Positions 63,907 to 64,000 of a DNA stretch of 64,000 nt are shown piece by piece. Source of the stretch: Mesotaenium endlicherianum (taxonomy: Eukaryota; Streptophyta; Zygnematophyceae; Zygnematales; Mesotaeniaceae); contig WELA01004268.1 in NCBI GenBank assembly GCA_009602735.1, positions 1,342,743 through 1,406,742 of the forward strand, given 5' to 3'. Each line of letters starts with the position of its first letter. The stretch's first letter is position 1. The position numbers and the translations under genes were made by a program. The notes beneath the pieces were generated by a model. The model did no database searches and was not told the origin of the DNA. It saw nothing but the letters and a program-made list of their open reading frames with translations.

Positions 63907-64000
<94 letters not shown>
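63476..64000 (+). other. Intron of the FTSHI2-like gene
   Basis: It starts GTAAGG after CAG at 63,475. No further exon with the expected coiled-coil or AAA+ sequence is seen before the window ends. Confidence 0.7.
63906..64000. repeat. CT dinucleotide microsatellite at the window edge
   Basis: Nearly pure CT for 95 bases with one GTC interruption, continuing to the last base. Confidence 0.98.

Overview
The window comes from a nuclear genome of the green lineage, most likely a streptophyte (charophyte) alga such as a Chara relative. Pointers are a KORRIGAN-type membrane-anchored GH9 endoglucanase, the N-terminal exons of a plastid FtsHi2-like protein, many GT-AG introns, and dense Ty3/gypsy elements. 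One of these elements carries a cytosine-5 DNA methyltransferase, an arrangement I recall being reported from charophytes. The species cannot be fixed from sequence alone.

Positions 1-38,160 are a nest of Ty3/gypsy elements. Element A copy 1 (minus, about 930-8,990) is a decayed chromovirus with gag, pol, a chromodomain and a long extra ORF (ORF3) between pol and the 3' LTR. Element B (plus, about 9,120-20,580) is a decayed Ty3-type element ordered gag - protease - DNA methyltransferase - reverse transcriptase - RNase H - integrase - PHD finger. It is broken by two solo LTRs (10,998-12,147 and 18,536-19,253). Element A copy 2 (minus, 20,590-34,802) again carries ORF3 and keeps its 5' LTR and primer-binding site. 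It is split by element C (plus, 26,538-33,217), a young, apparently intact chromovirus with 503-bp LTRs differing at 3 positions, a TGCAC target duplication, complete gag and pol, and a textbook -1 frameshift site (A AAA AAC plus hairpin) at the gag-pol overlap. A fragment of a further chromovirus (D, minus) lies at about 35,570-37,440.

Positions 38,160-64,000 are a GC-rich gene island with three intron-containing host genes. A nine-exon GH9 endo-beta-1,4-glucanase (minus, 38,163-44,842) reconstructs to 612 codons with all signature residues. A divergent multi-exon class 3 / diacylglycerol-lipase-like gene (plus, about 46,300-58,676) has N-terminal membrane segments, a GHSMGG nucleophile elbow and a very large low-complexity insertion before its last conserved block. 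The first two exons of an FTSHI2-like gene (plus, 61,202-63,475) continue past the window edge. Introns here are rich in microsatellites.

The host genes act in separate places: cell-wall glucan trimming, membrane lipid hydrolysis and plastid protein import/assembly. Nothing in the window shows them to be co-regulated, though GH9 and the lipase are divergently arranged. The most unusual content is element B, which joins a predicted DNA-methylation writer and a predicted chromatin reader in one retrotransposon, and the conserved ORF3 of element A.
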